A stretch of 64,000 nt of DNA from Aphelocoma coerulescens (GCF_041296385.1 NW_027183511.1:248001-312000), one strand, 5' to 3'; shown: positions 43,399 through 54,840, counted from the stretch's first letter. Numbers and translations are program-made. The notes: a model not told the origin generated them from the sequence alone.

Positions 43399-45282
43399 TT
43401 TTTCTTCTGTGCGTGTCTCTTGAAATCTTTTCAGATCCCTCCTCAGGTGGGGGCATTCTCTTTGATAATGCCCTTCTTCCTTGCAATAGAAACAGGCATC
43501 CCTGGGTTGTTCTTGGAATCTTGATTGTGCTGAGGTTTTATTTTTCTCTTTTCCACCATTTCTGAATCTGGAATGTTTAGGAGTGTTACCTGAGGGCTTT
43601 AGATTTTTTTTGGAAGGTACTCTCTCGCATAGTGGCTATCATGATCTTTGCTCCCACTTTGGCTTTTTCTTCATCCCTCCGGACATATATATCTTTTGAG
43701 CTTCCCTTACTAGGTCTTGTAATGGTTTCTCATACCAATCTTCTATTTTTTCCAATTTTTTTCTAATATCTGGCCAGGCATGAGTGACAAAGTGAACTCT
43801 TAGCAGGGCTTGCCCTGCTAGGGACTCCGGGTCTCTCCCAGAATATTGTTTCATATTCTTTCGGAGCCTCTCCAGCCACTCAGTCAGGGTTTCTTCCTTC
43901 CCTTGCTGCCCCTCAAAGGCCTTTCTGACATTTTGTCCTCAGAGTGCCCCCTCTTTTATTCCCTTGATTATCAAATTACAATAATCATTCATATGTCCCC
44001 TCCCAGCTTCATCATTTTGGTTCCAGTTAGGAGGTGTAATGGGCATTTTCTGATCCCCGGGTGGACCTTGTTGGTTTTCTTTTCCCCAAATTTTTATTCC
44101 AGCAATTCTAATCATTTCTCTTTCTTCTTGGGAGAATATTATTTTCATTATTGATTGCATTTCTTCCCAAGTGAAAATGTTGGGACCTAAGAACTGGTCC
44201 AACATTTCAGCTGTACCTATGGGGTCTTCTAATAATCCTTTAATTTCTTTTTTGAAATTCCTAACCTCTGTAGAGGTTAGAGAAGCACTCACAAAGCCGC
44301 TTCCCCCTCCTCCCGTAGGTACTTCTCTTAACGGAAAGAAATGAATTTCTCGGCTTCCCTCTGTTTGTTTAGCAATGGAGGGCTTGTTGGGCTGCCTCGG
44401 AGCCTTAATGGCACCTCCTGTATTCTGGTATGGTGCTCCTTCGTTAAGAAGAGGGTTGATTTGGGAAGAAAGCACCGAACTCCCCTGGGGAGGAGGGGCA
44501 GATTCAAAGTCTGGCGCTGAAGCTGAATATTCTGTGGTGCAGAGGGTGGGGGTGGGGTATGGCAGTGAAGCCAGATATTCCGGAGCACAGGAGGCGGGCA
44601 CCGGGGCTAAAGCCGGGTTTCTCAAGGCAGGAGAGGTAGGGGCTGAAGCCGGGACGTGTGACCTTTCCCTTGATGCAATTGAGGCTGCTGGGATTCCCGA
44701 GATATATGGGAAGGGTGGGATCCCCGGCATGGGCGGGGGCAGGGCTCCCCCCCAGCTCCATTGGGGCGGGAGGGCTGCCGGGGGAAAGGCCCCCGGTGCG
44801 GGCGGAGGGGGGGCTGGCGGGGGAAGCCCCGGAGCCAGGGGGAGGAGGGCAGCTTCTGGTGCTGGCGGCGGAGGCAATACTTCTAAAGGGTCTCAGCCTT
44901 TTTTCTCTTCTGTTTGCTTTTCCTCTGCGGTTTCTGATATTTTGAAGACTTTGGTTCCCAGAGGTTTTGTAATTCCTGTCCAGCAAGAAGCATATTCTCT
45001 CTCCTCAGGGTGAGATGGCTCTTTTGAATTTACAAATACATTTAGAGCCTGGCAAATCCATGCCTCATCAGACCCGTATTTTGGCCAGTACACATGATCA
45101 GATCTGATTTCCTTTTTTACCCACTCTTTCATGCAGAATTGAATCATTTTTACTTTCTCTTTTCCTTTTGTAGAAGGATCAGTTTCCCAGTTTGCGAGTT
45201 TGACCCCGAGGGGACTGTCTCGGGGTATATCCTCTGGCACCCTTTTATAATTTGAACTTAATTTACTAGGTTGTTGTCCCAT
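43399..45282 (-). pseudogene. Provirus gag (MA, proline-rich, CA, NC)
   Basis: It starts at ATG 45,282 with MGQQ, a glycine-2 myristoylation context. Matrix runs to TGA at 44,893-44,895. The same frame continues with a long proline-rich domain (44,880-44,500) and capsid (44,400-43,640, with PLREVPTG and the major-homology-like stretch around EETLTEWLERLRKN). A second TGA lies at 43,939-43,941. Near 43,600-43,640 adjacent TGA and TAG codons, followed by an eight-base A run on the minus strand, suggest a pair of frame changes. Nucleocapsid has one zinc knuckle CFYCKEEGHYQREC (43,453-43,494). All parts are in order and recognisable. Confidence 0.88.
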
Positions 45283-46174
45283 TTTTCCAGGAGTTCTCTA
45301 TTACTCAAAATACCAATTTATCCCCCCCTTTGAAATACTAATTCATTCCTTTAAAACACCAATCTTCACTGCTGTAAAATACTACCCACCCTTTCACAGT
45401 ACAAAAAACACCAAAAAATTTATTAGAGCCCACCTTCCCCAAAAACAAAGTTAACTTCGAATTACACAGTTTTTCATTCACACATTCACTCTTTTTTAAT
45501 ATTTGTTCACTCACTCATTCCTACTCACAACAGAATAATAAGGTACCTCTTTCAAGTCACTTGTTAGTATCCACCCATGGGTATGATATAATCCTTAGGA
45601 TTCTGGGTGCTCTTGGATTTCCCTCAACCCAGCATTGCTAGCATCCAAACCCCAACCTCTCTTGGGGTACTTTTAGGCCCTGGGTGCTCTTGGAGTTTTC
45701 CTCAACCCAGCATATGGGGGGGTAGCTCCCACTTTGCAACCCCTTCTCTGGGACCCCGTCCCAGTCACCCCCGGAGATTCTTTCACTCCGCTTATCTCTC
45801 GCTTTGTCTCCTCGCTGGCCGCTGTTCTCGTGAACAAGACGGAACGGCAGCACTCAGAGACTGCCACACTCGCTTTGCAGATCTGGGGGCAACCAGCCCA
45901 CGTCTCATTCACACACGCTCATCTCCCGTAACCACCCCCTTTTTCTTTGGACAATACTTCCCAGTCCTGTTTCTTTTCCAGTGTCTGTGGGATTTTTGTC
46001 GAGAGCGCTCTCTTTCATTTGCTTTATTTTTGTGTCTTTCTTGTCCTCCGGGTGTTGCCCTGCTGCCACCAAATCACGCCAGAGGATGCTAAGCAAAGGT
46101 CCTGCCAACTTGGGCGGGAGGCGCCTTACCCTTGCTTCTTGAATCCTCCCACGCTTTTCAGAGGCGAGGTGTAG

Positions 46175-46192
46175 CTCCGGGACGAGCCCTTA
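46175..46192 (-). other. Primer binding site, tRNA-Pro-like
   Basis: The minus strand reads TAAGGGCTCGTCCCGGAG two bases after the 5' LTR. It matches the complement of the tRNA-Pro 3' end at 14 of 18 positions; the initial TGG, which pairs with the tRNA CCA, has become TAA. Confidence 0.7.
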
Positions 46193-46194
46193 AT

Positions 46195-46847
46195 TGTGAA
46201 AAACGAGGTTCACTCTCCTGTGAGAATTTAAAGGGTTTAATATAAAGACAATAAGAGACACATCAAATAAAGCAACGGGGTAATGGCCGGGTGCCTTGGT
46301 GCTCTGCCAAGAGCACACCTGATGCCAGAGGTGAGTCTTTTTTATACCATTTTTACTGTCTGTTCTTTATTCATATTAAAACTTTTCCTGGAGCTGTTCT
46401 GCATGGCCACTCCTTGGTTCCGCCTTTTTAGAGCATGCGTAGTCTTCTGCCTTGTGGTTTTATTTCTCTTGATTCTTGGGGTTGGGCCCGCTAGGCAAGA
46501 GTCGATGGTAGGGTGGATTTCTTAATTCTCCAGACAGACAGGGCTGATTGCAGCTTTGGGCCTCTTCGTCTCTCCGGGCAGAGTGGTGATAACGGCTCTT
46601 GGACTCTCCTGGCCGCCTGTTCTCCGGGCGGAGTAGCCTTTGGGCCCTTTTGCTCCCTAGACAAAGTGTTGATTAGCAGCTTTTCGGGCCTCATCCTCTG
46701 TTCGTTTGGAGGTTATCTTACGTGCTCACACTTGCTAACATTCTTGCTAAAAAGAAAACTACATCCACACAGCAAAAAGCATTTCTAACATTATATAATA
46801 TCTACTTTATACTTTGCGAGAAGCCAATATAATATATGTTTATAACA
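46195..46847 (-). mobile_element. 5' LTR of the provirus
   Basis: 653 bp. On the minus strand it has a TATA-like GGTATAAAAAAG (46,337-46,348) and a polyadenylation-like TATTAAAC near 46,236, followed by the LTR end TTTTTCACA. The leader between the primer site and gag (45,283-46,174) has no convincing gene. Confidence 0.9.
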
Positions 46848-47551
46848 CCTCCATTGGCGACCTCCTTTTCCCTCTGATTCAGCTACCTTGTGGTAGGTGC
46901 GATGGTGCTGAAGAAGGGTGGCGGCTTGGCACAGTTGCTGTCACAGGTGGATCTTTGAGTGGCATGTGTGAGGGTAGGAGGGTACGGCACCCATAGCTGA
47001 AGGCAAAAAAGGTCAGGGCATGTCATCAGCCGCAGTCGTGCTAAGTTGTTCATCTATGCAAACTGCTTGCCGAGTTGTTCCTTTCTTAGGTAATGGGGGC
47101 TTGTATCAACCAGAACTGCAAATGGTCAGTATTTGCAGAGAAGGTTACTTGGACTGTTGTTGAAGTGAGTGTAGCAGTTTCTATGGCATTCTGCAAAAAA
47201 AGTGACAGGTCTCCCTGTGTTCCCCAGTTCTTAACAAAGATGAAGTTAACAAACCCCTGAAAAGAGGTTTTGCAAAACTTCAGGGATATTTTCCTACTAG
47301 TACTGTAGAGACAACCATAGTCACCTTGTCTTTCCAAAAGTGAAGGTTCCCTATTTTTGTCCAAGAGCATCAAGTGCTTTTGATCAGCGTTTGTGTGCAT
47401 GCATTAGCCTCGTTCTTGCTCTTCCTTGGAGAACTTTTACAATACTCACATGATCTGTGTAGGCTGCAGACTGCAGTGGTGAACTTCAAGGCTTCCAGCA
47501 GAAGGGAGATGCTGTCCACGTTTTGGATTCTCCTTAGCCTGAACCTTCAAT
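46848..47551. repeat. Amplicon segment upstream of CpG island, copy 2 (inverted)
   Basis: This resumes the amplicon homology interrupted by the provirus: CCTCCATTGGCGACCTCC continues what stops at 36,747. It corresponds to 12,768-13,490 and 53,115-53,835 and is closer to copy 3 at most differing positions. No gene was recognised. Confidence 0.8.
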
Positions 47552-47557
47552 GTCCAA

Positions 47558-47880
47558 TAACGCAGCGTTTGGTGCTCGAGGCACTGACTCTGGCGTGCCC
47601 CTGGTCAGAGACAGTCCAGCTGCGTTACCTCCACGCGTCGCTGAAGCGACTTCGGGATCAGGAAAAGAGCTTGCTGGGCTAGCTAGCTGGCTTCTTTGCA
47701 GAGGGAAACACGGCAGGAGCCGTTGATGTCGGCTCACGTTAGCTCAGAGACAAAGGAAGAGAGGGGCTGTTCAGGTCTGGCTTCTAACAGGTTTAATGCG
47801 ATAGGATGAGGATGAGGTCGGATTGATGGGAATCCGCTCCTCGGAGCCTTGTCCTCAGTTTTATAGGGAATTTGAAAACC
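47558..47880 (-). mobile_element. Truncated ERVK-like LTR at the copy 2 boundary
   Basis: This is the 3' half of the LTR found whole at 12,151-12,761, at the same insertion site (flank GTCCAA at 47,552-47,557). Homology stops at 47,880, just upstream of the TATA box (AAAACC then CCCTGTAAC), marking the end of the inverted arm. Confidence 0.8.
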
Positions 47881-48560
47881 CCCTGTAACTATTCCTGAAA
47901 AGACCTGCCTTGCTAAATTAGTGCCTTTTAAGTCTTGTGTCCCCAGGATAGAACAACAAACTCACAAAGATAACGGCAGTGGATCTACAGGACTTCTGCA
48001 GGCCTTCTGGACTGCAGACATCTCTGACCAAAGGCCACAGATGACGTGTACCCTGATCCTGCCGAACGCCCGTCCGCCCTGGACTCAGCTTCAAGGTTTG
48101 ATTGATACTGGTGCTGATGTAACTATCATCTCCTTCTCTGCGTGGCCTCCCTCATGGCCTTTACCCCCAGTGGGATCGGCCATCACAGGATGAGGATGAA
48201 CCACACAGAGCTATTGAAGCGAACGGCCTGTGACGGTGAAGGACTCAGAGGGGCACACAGCTACAATTAGGCCTTATGTTACTACCACTTCCCTTAACCT
48301 TTGGGGACGGGATGTGTTGGCAGCCTGGGGCATACGGATCGGGACAAATTTTTAGCAGGGGTCACTGTGCGCAAAGGTGCACAGTATCCTACACTGCCTT
48401 TGCAGTGGTTGATTAACACACCAATCCGAGTCAGACTCTGCTTAGTTAGTTGAATTAAGGGCTGTTATCATGGCTTTTCAACGATTCTCACAGGAACCTT
48501 TGAATTTGGTTACTGAAGCCGACTAGCAAAAGCTCGTATACAATTAATCACCTTACGGTA
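47881..48560 (+). pseudogene. ERVK-like protease and RNase H remnants
   Basis: From 47,921 the plus strand encodes an ERVK-type protease: LQGLIDTGADVTIIS with the catalytic DTG, and, after a TGA at 48,191 and a frame change, LWGRDVLAAWG of the protease C-terminal part near 48,300. Near 48,445-48,530 follows an RNase H fragment (ELRAVIMAFQRFSQEPLNLV). Reverse transcriptase is deleted between them. The left end is cut by the amplicon breakpoint. Confidence 0.7.
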
Positions 48561-48605
48561 CCACAAAATTCAAAGAATCCTGTTCTTCTGAATCACTTTC
48601 TCTCA

Positions 48606-48962
48606 TTGCAATCTGCAGGCAAGAGACAACTGCCCTGGGCAAAAGTCTGGGTGTGGAATTTACTCACTAACCAGTGGGAAGGCCTGCGGGAACTTATGGT
48701 TTGGGGTCGTGGCTATGCTTGCGTTTCTACAGATACTGGGGTACGGTGGCTAGCTGCAAAATGTGTTCGCCCTGCCCTACGGCACCAGAGGCAGAACAGG
48801 CAACCTCCAAATGATGACCAGAACACCAACCATCCAAGTGGCCACCAGAATGTAGATCATCAGCCATCAGACTCTTCTGATGATGACCAAGATGTTGACC
48901 ATCAGGCAGATGGTCCTTCTACAAGCAGAGACTGGGATGGTCCTTCCACAAGCAGAGACTGA
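48606..48962 (+). pseudogene. ERVK-like integrase C-terminus with acidic tail
   Basis: This frame has the C-terminal DNA-binding domain of a beta-type integrase (WAKVWVWNLLTNQWEG, WGRGYACVSTDTGVRWLAAKCVRP). A 60-residue tail rich in Asp, Asn, Gln and His follows, ending in a repeated DGPSTSRDW unit. The catalytic core is missing. A polypurine tract (AACAAAAAGGGGGAAT, 49,076-49,091) and LTR come after it, so env is absent, as in many env-less ERVK elements. Confidence 0.75.
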
Positions 48963-49091
48963 ACTTTAAATTTCTTGTTATGGAGTCAGATCGTTAAAGC
49001 CTTAAGGACATATTTAGAATTAATAACTGATGTAAATTTCTATTTAGGATTAATAGTGGAGTTGTTATCTTATCAAACAAAAAGGGGGAAT

Positions 49092-49474
49092 TGTAGATAC
49101 CAAAATGCTGCTAGCGAGGATTTTCTTGCTATTTTCTAAGTCTGTGAGAGACTTTTCTCTCTCACAGAAGAGGTAGCAGAGTATGTAAACAACCAAGCCA
49201 CCTGCAACCTTGAAAAGTCTGGTTTATGGTCTAGTAGAAAAATATTTTGACAATGGATGGTTTAGGATTTTAGCCAATCACCCCAAGGGGGGGGGCTGAT
49301 CCTTTGTCCAATTAGACTATGAAGAAAAAAGTCTGTAAAAGAGTTTGTGAAATAATTAAATGAATAAATCTTGGTGCACAATTCCTGCCTGCTGGATCTT
49401 CTCTCCTCCTCCTCCCTATGGCTGCGGGACACAGTGATACACCCTAGGGCCCAGGCCTGCGGTAATAGACCACA
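49092..49474 (+). mobile_element. 3' LTR of ERVK-like element
   Basis: It starts TGTAGATACCAAAATGC right after the polypurine tract and resembles the solo LTR at 5,849. It contains GAATAAATC as polyadenylation signal and the CTGCCTGCTGGATCTTCTCTCC block. The end is uncertain (ACCACA at 49,474 or ATTACA at 49,480). Confidence 0.75.
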
Positions 49475-49480
49475 ATTACA

Positions 49481-50722
49481 AGTGAACTGCAACACAAGCA
49501 GCTAACACATTCCTCCTGTGATAAATGAGTGAACGATAAATTTTGTCTTTCGCATCTATCACTTTAACATTTAGAAGTGAGAATGTACTATGTAGAAATA
49601 GTGTTAAGGTAAAATATAGGTAAGTAAAAACAAGACTAGAGTAAATTGTAACTTCGAATGAGTGGTAACATGTTGGGAAACGTAGGAAGAAACACATGAT
49701 AATAAATGTCCTTTCAGTTGAGAAATTACAGAGGTGGAAACCAAGACATCTTCAAGAAACAAAGAAGATAAACCGCATGCATCCCAGGAAGTCTGTTATC
49801 TCATCAAAACTCACACCTCCCAAAGAACCCATCAACTACAAATTAGGTTGGAGACTGAGGAGGCACCGGAGGGGGGTGCCTGCCTTCAATTCTGGAGCTA
49901 CTCAGAGGACCGAGGTGGCAGTGTGCTGGCGTGTGCTGGCGCAAGGGGGCAGAGACGGAGGGGGGAAAGTTGAGTGAAGTGTAAATGACTTTCTGGGCTT
50001 AAGGACTATGTTTAAAGAAGTACTAAAGTTCACAGTAAAATGAATGGAGCCACGCCTCTAGCAATATTGCTAAGTGCTCCTGCACTGTGATATGCCTTTG
50101 TTCTACTAATAAATGCTCAATATTATGCTGCTGAAAATTCCGCTTGGGAATTCATCTTTCTCACTTCTTCCCTTAAAATCAGTTCTAAGAATTTAGTGTG
50201 AAATACATTTAGGCTTGGTCCACATTATTTTTAGTTCAAATAAACACATCTAAATTTTTTCCATCTTTCCCATTAAAGGATTTTGGTTTTGGCTCATTCT
50301 TTCAGCATTTTGCCAGCAATCTGCTCAATGCTCTTTCCTTAGGAATGAAAGCTGTAGCCTGATATTACAAAGTGTTTGGTGAAACCTTTACCATGACTCT
50401 CAAGTCGCAACATGCCAGATAATCACTGGTTTTCAAAGCTGCTTGAAGATAGAAGGAAAGCGTCAAAGGTTTATGCATGAATCAGCATCCCCTTGTCACA
50501 ACGTCATGCTGCAGTGATCCTTGCAGAGCTCTAAGACTGGATTTAAAGGAGAAAAGCTCAATACTGGCTCCTGAGCCAGCAGGATGAAACATCCAAGATT
50601 GTACATATATTACTTCTGTGCTAAAACTACTGTATGAAAACGTCTTACCATTATGGCAGTTTTATAGTACTCCATAGGAGACATCTCTTTAAATGACTCT
50701 AATATCCTTTCAGTGCTAAAAT
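49481..50722. other. Unique spacer, no gene recognised
   Basis: A+T-rich sequence with no counterpart elsewhere in the window. CTAATAAATGCTCAAT and a CTGCTGAAAATTCCGCTTGGGAATTC stretch near 50,105-50,160 resemble an LTR or polyadenylation region, but I cannot define ends. Nothing else was recognised. Confidence 0.5.
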
Positions 50723-51254
50723 TGAGAAGGGGGTTGATCCATAGTTAACTCATGTAAACACGAGTGAACTACTAAGAGACAGCAAATGTTAATCACAAAA
50801 CCTAAGCAGCAGGATTCGCCTTAATCTTGTCAAGATAAGAGGAACAGGATCTTTTGAAAACCGGCACAGAGATCGCTGCATCAGCCACCGAAGAACTGCG
50901 CATGCTCCAGAAAGAAAGGTAAAAAGTGCATTGTGACAAAGACTACTGATCTTCATCAGAAAGACCCTCGAGGAAGAAGAGGAGCCTTCCTCAGTGCGCC
51001 CATCAGCGTACACAGCGCATGCATGGCACGTATGCTAATGATATTAATGACTTCCGAGAAGTAATTTCTAGAACCACTCCTATCCCAAGAATTGTGATGA
51101 ATGTTCATAAATTTTACACATAATGCTGGACTGTATGGAGTGCTCTGTGTGTGTGTGTTAGGAGGAGTGATCCCCCATGCACCCAGCGCCGAATAAAGCA
51201 AATACCCGCTTCTCTGACTCTGAAGCATCTCTAGGCCTGGTTTTGGGCAATTCA
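50723..51254 (+). mobile_element. Solo LTR at left edge of copy 3
   Basis: Same LTR as 9,706-10,245, here without internal sequence and flanked by AAAT on both sides (50,719-50,722 and 51,255-51,258). A 4-bp duplication fits a gamma-like (class I) ERV. Confidence 0.85.
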
Positions 51255-53835
51255 AAATAGGTGAATACACATTACAACTACAGCTGAAGTTGTTGCGTAG
51301 GCAGATTGAAGAGGAAAGGATTTCATCTTCATCACTCTCCTTCTTTCTTGTTTTGACAGAATTAAGAACTTGTAAAAAATCTGATATCACTGATGCTCAC
51401 CACTCTTCCAATTAGACTACGCTCACTTAGGCAAGGAAGTCCAGAGCTTCGGATATCTCCCGCTTCTGCCCTAGGAATTGCTTCCAGTGCTGTACCTTTG
51501 CTCCAGCTGCGAAACCAAACCAGCAGAACCAAGGAAGTTCTCTCTGAATGAACCATTGCTCTTGAAGGCTACAACGGTAGTCATGGCAGTGAACACTGCT
51601 CTTCACTGGGCCATTCCTCTGAAAAAAAACCATGCACCACCTCTCAACCTAAACCGTTAAGCCTCCTGCTGATGCTGACTGACAAAGCGTCCAACTGCAC
51701 TTAGATTCCAACAGCTACTTCCAATGACCTGTCAACAGAGCTTTGCAGACTTGCAACAGAGCAACAAACTAAAGGGGCTATGTTTCATGGCTGTTTTTCA
51801 AACATCATTGACTTATGTCCCTTTGCCAGCTTAAGTGAAGGTGGCCCATCCACCTTGGTCAAAATCAGCAGAATTTTGGCCCAATTTGTTGTTACGCAAC
51901 ACATCATGACACAATCTCTTGGTGTTGATGCAAAATTCCCACTGAAGTGCATGTCGTTACATGACTTAAGGCTACCTACTCACAGAGTGTCCACTCCACT
52001 GCCACACCCATTTTCTGGCCACCTTGAAATGACTGAGCTGTCTTACTGTTCCCAACATTCCTCAGGGGTACGTGACCACCATAGCCTCCCTTCTGAAGTT
52101 TAGGAACCTAAGTAGTACTAGCAATAGCAGTTTATCCAAAATCCATTTGCTCCATCAACAAACTCCGAGCAAGCGCTGAGAATTAGTTTCAAGACTTCTA
52201 CATATATTTACAGGGAGCTTTTTGTTTGCTTGTTTGTTTTTAAAGCAGATGGAGTAGTGCGATGTTTCCCTGAGGCTACCAGGGCTGCGAGGCAGGCAGG
52301 CAGAGCCCTGGCATGGGTGGCCCAGGGGACCCCGGGCGCTGACGGCTGCCACCAGCGCAGGCCAGCTCGGAACTGGCAGGCAGGGCTGCACCCCGCGTCT
52401 GCCACAACAGCTGCAGCTTCTGCAGCCTGAAACACAGCTGGCTCAGGGGTTCAAATTAAGAGCCAAAACCTTTTGCTGCTCAATTTGGGGCAGAGAAAGG
52501 TCATCACTTCTAGCATGGCATAAGCCTGCCACTACATTTCTGTGAAGGAAAATCACCTTGTTAGAGTGAAACTCCTGAGTAAAATACTGAAGCGCTTTCA
52601 GATTCGTATTATCTGACATTTCTGTGACCTTCTTTTATACCTGCATTGTTTCCTACTGCTGGTTTTGGGCACAAGTTCTGTGTACACTATTCTGGAAACA
52701 AAAAAATAACCCAAAACCAACACCCACTCCTCCCCCACCATCACTCCTTCCCCAGCCCCAAGCCTAACAAAACCAGCCTGCAGAATGTGCAGGATTTCAA
52801 ATGAGAACAAGCATAGATGGGACATCAAAAGATGGATTCTCCTTAGACATTTGTGCATGCAGTGCTCTGCAATCAACTCCTAAATTCTACTCCTCGTACA
52901 CCAAATATTTGTCTTGGGAACTCCTTGTTCTCCATTCCAACCCTTCTGAGAGGGTAATCGAGGAGTTACTCTACATATTTTAAGCACATGTTGCACTAGT
53001 CAAATCCAATGCACAGCATTACTTGACTAACTGAGGCGGTGGCAAGGTCAATTAAGACCTGTTCATGTCTTAATTTGGAGCTCTTCCAACTGCTTGAAAA
53101 GTGAAGCCTTGGACGTTGAAGGTTCAGGCTAAGGAGAATCCAAAATGTGGATAGCATCTCCCTTCTGCTGGAAGCCTTGAAGTTCACCACTGCAGTCTGC
53201 AGCCTACACAGATCATGTGAGTATTGTAAAAGTTCTCCAAGGAAGAGCAAGAACGAGGCTAATGCATGCACACAAACGCTGATCAAAAGCACTTGATGCT
53301 CTTGGACAAAAATAGGGAACCTTCACTTTTGGAAAGACAAGGTGACTATGGTTGTCTCTACAGTACTAGTAGGAAAATATCCCTGAAGTTTTGCAAAACC
53401 TCTTTTCAGGGGTTTGTTAACTTCATCTTTGTTAAGAACTGGGGAACACAGGGAGACCTGTCACTTTTTTTGCAGAATGCCATAGAAACTGCTACACTCA
53501 CTTCAACAACAGTCCAAGTAACCTTCTCTGCAAATACTGACCATTTGCAGTTCTGGTTGATACAAAACCCCATTACCTAAGAAAGGAACAACTCGGCAAG
53601 CAGTTTGCATAGATGAACAACTTAGCACGACTGCGGCTGATGACATGCCCTGACCTTTTTTGCCTTCAGCTATGGGTGCCGTACCCTCCTACCCTCACAC
53701 ATGCCACTCAAAGCTCCTTGCGTGGAGCTCTCGCACCACCTATGACAGCAACTGTGCCAAGCCGCCACCCTTCTTCAGCACCATCGCACCTACCACAAGG
53801 TAGCTGAATCAGAGGGAAAAGGAGGTCGCCAATGG
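51255..53835. repeat. Amplicon segment, copy 3 (no recognised gene)
   Basis: Direct repeat of 10,246-13,500, about 40.9 kb away, lacking the ERVK-like LTR (empty site TTGGAC at 53,109-53,114) and showing the empty provirus site near 53,836. No gene was recognised. Confidence 0.8.
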
Positions 53836-53869
53836 AGGGAAGTTGTACCCCCTGACAGCTAAGCTCCAA

Positions 53870-54840
53870 CTACGGTGTCGCTTATGTCCTTCCCAGGACG
53901 GGCGGGAAAACGCCTCGGCGCAGCGCAGCGCTGGCCGGGAGCGGCCGGCACGGCACCGAGCGCGCTCCCCACTCCCTCCCGCCCGCGCCGCTGCGGAGAC
54001 CCCGGGTTCGCCGGAATCGGCCACATGCTGCACGGAGGGCAGCGCGGCAAAGGCGGCCTCCCCTCGTCGCCCGGGGAAGGCCGGCCTCGGATCCCCGCTC
54101 TCTCCACCGGCACGGGCAGTGCCAGCAGCCTCTCGCTGTGGCCGCCGCTGGCCGAAAGCCTCGCCGCGCACCGCCCGGCCGGCCCCGCCGCTCCGCGGGG
54201 TCACACGGCACCTGCCGTGGGAGGCCGCCGAGCGACAGGAAGCAGAAGCGCTCACCGCCGCGCCGCTCGCCGCCCCGCCCGGGCGCTCCTCTCCTCGCGC
54301 TACCACGATGGCGCCGGCCCGCCCCGCCTTCCCCGTCGCCTGCGGCGCAACGCGGCTGCTCCGAGCCACGCAGCACGCGTGCGGCCGGGCCCTGCCGAGC
54401 TGCCGGCGGAGCCGGGGCACAGCCCGGGCGGGAGAGCTTCCGGCGAGGCTGGGCGGGCGGCGAGCGCGGCCGAGCGTGAGCGCGCCAGGCGGGCGGCGGG
54501 CGGCGGCGCGATGGAGAGCTAGATGGAGGCGGCAGCACCGCGCGGCATAAAATAGCTGATCGTCCGGCAGCCGCCCGCTCCGCAGCCCCTCGGCTGCTGT
54601 CGAGAAGGGCCCCGGCCCTGGCCGCGCCGGTGGCGAGGCGGCTCCGCAGCCCGCGGGCAGCCCTGGCGGGGCAGGGGAGCACTGCGGGCAGCCCCGGGGC
54701 CGCGCAGCCGTCTGCAACGCGCGGTGGGAGCCGCTGGGAACTATTTTACACGTCCCGGGGGGCTGGAGAGGAGCACGGAGACCACGCGGCAGGTCGCTGC
54801 CGTTAGGGAAAATTAATCCACGATGCCTGAGGTTTATATC
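53870..54840. promoter_or_regulatory. CpG island, copy 3
   Basis: Third copy of the CpG island. The YY1-like site is altered (ATGGAGGCGGC near 54,522) and the TATA-like ATAAAAT is at 54,547-54,553. CpG-rich throughout, with few losses compared with the other copies. Confidence 0.8.

Larger units (their letters stand above)
36748..46847 (-). mobile_element. Nearly full-length gamma-like provirus (10.1 kb)
   Basis: A 5' LTR at 46,195-46,847 and 3' LTR at 36,748-37,405 flank leader, gag, pol and env in standard order on the minus strand. The uninterrupted site is visible in copy 3 around 53,836; the flanks here are TCTC and CCTC, consistent with a 4-bp duplication carrying one mutation. Gamma-like features: gag and pol in one frame separated by UAG, a tRNA-Pro-like primer site, one zinc knuckle, and a gamma-type env. 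By eye the LTRs differ at about 20 substitutions in 650 bases plus 1- and 4-bp indels. Stops and frameshifts break each gene, so it is not a functional virus. Confidence 0.9.

Noticed and set aside
45607..46092. 161-codon plus-strand frame in the provirus leader
   Set aside because: It is antisense to the leader between primer site and gag, with no domain; most likely chance.
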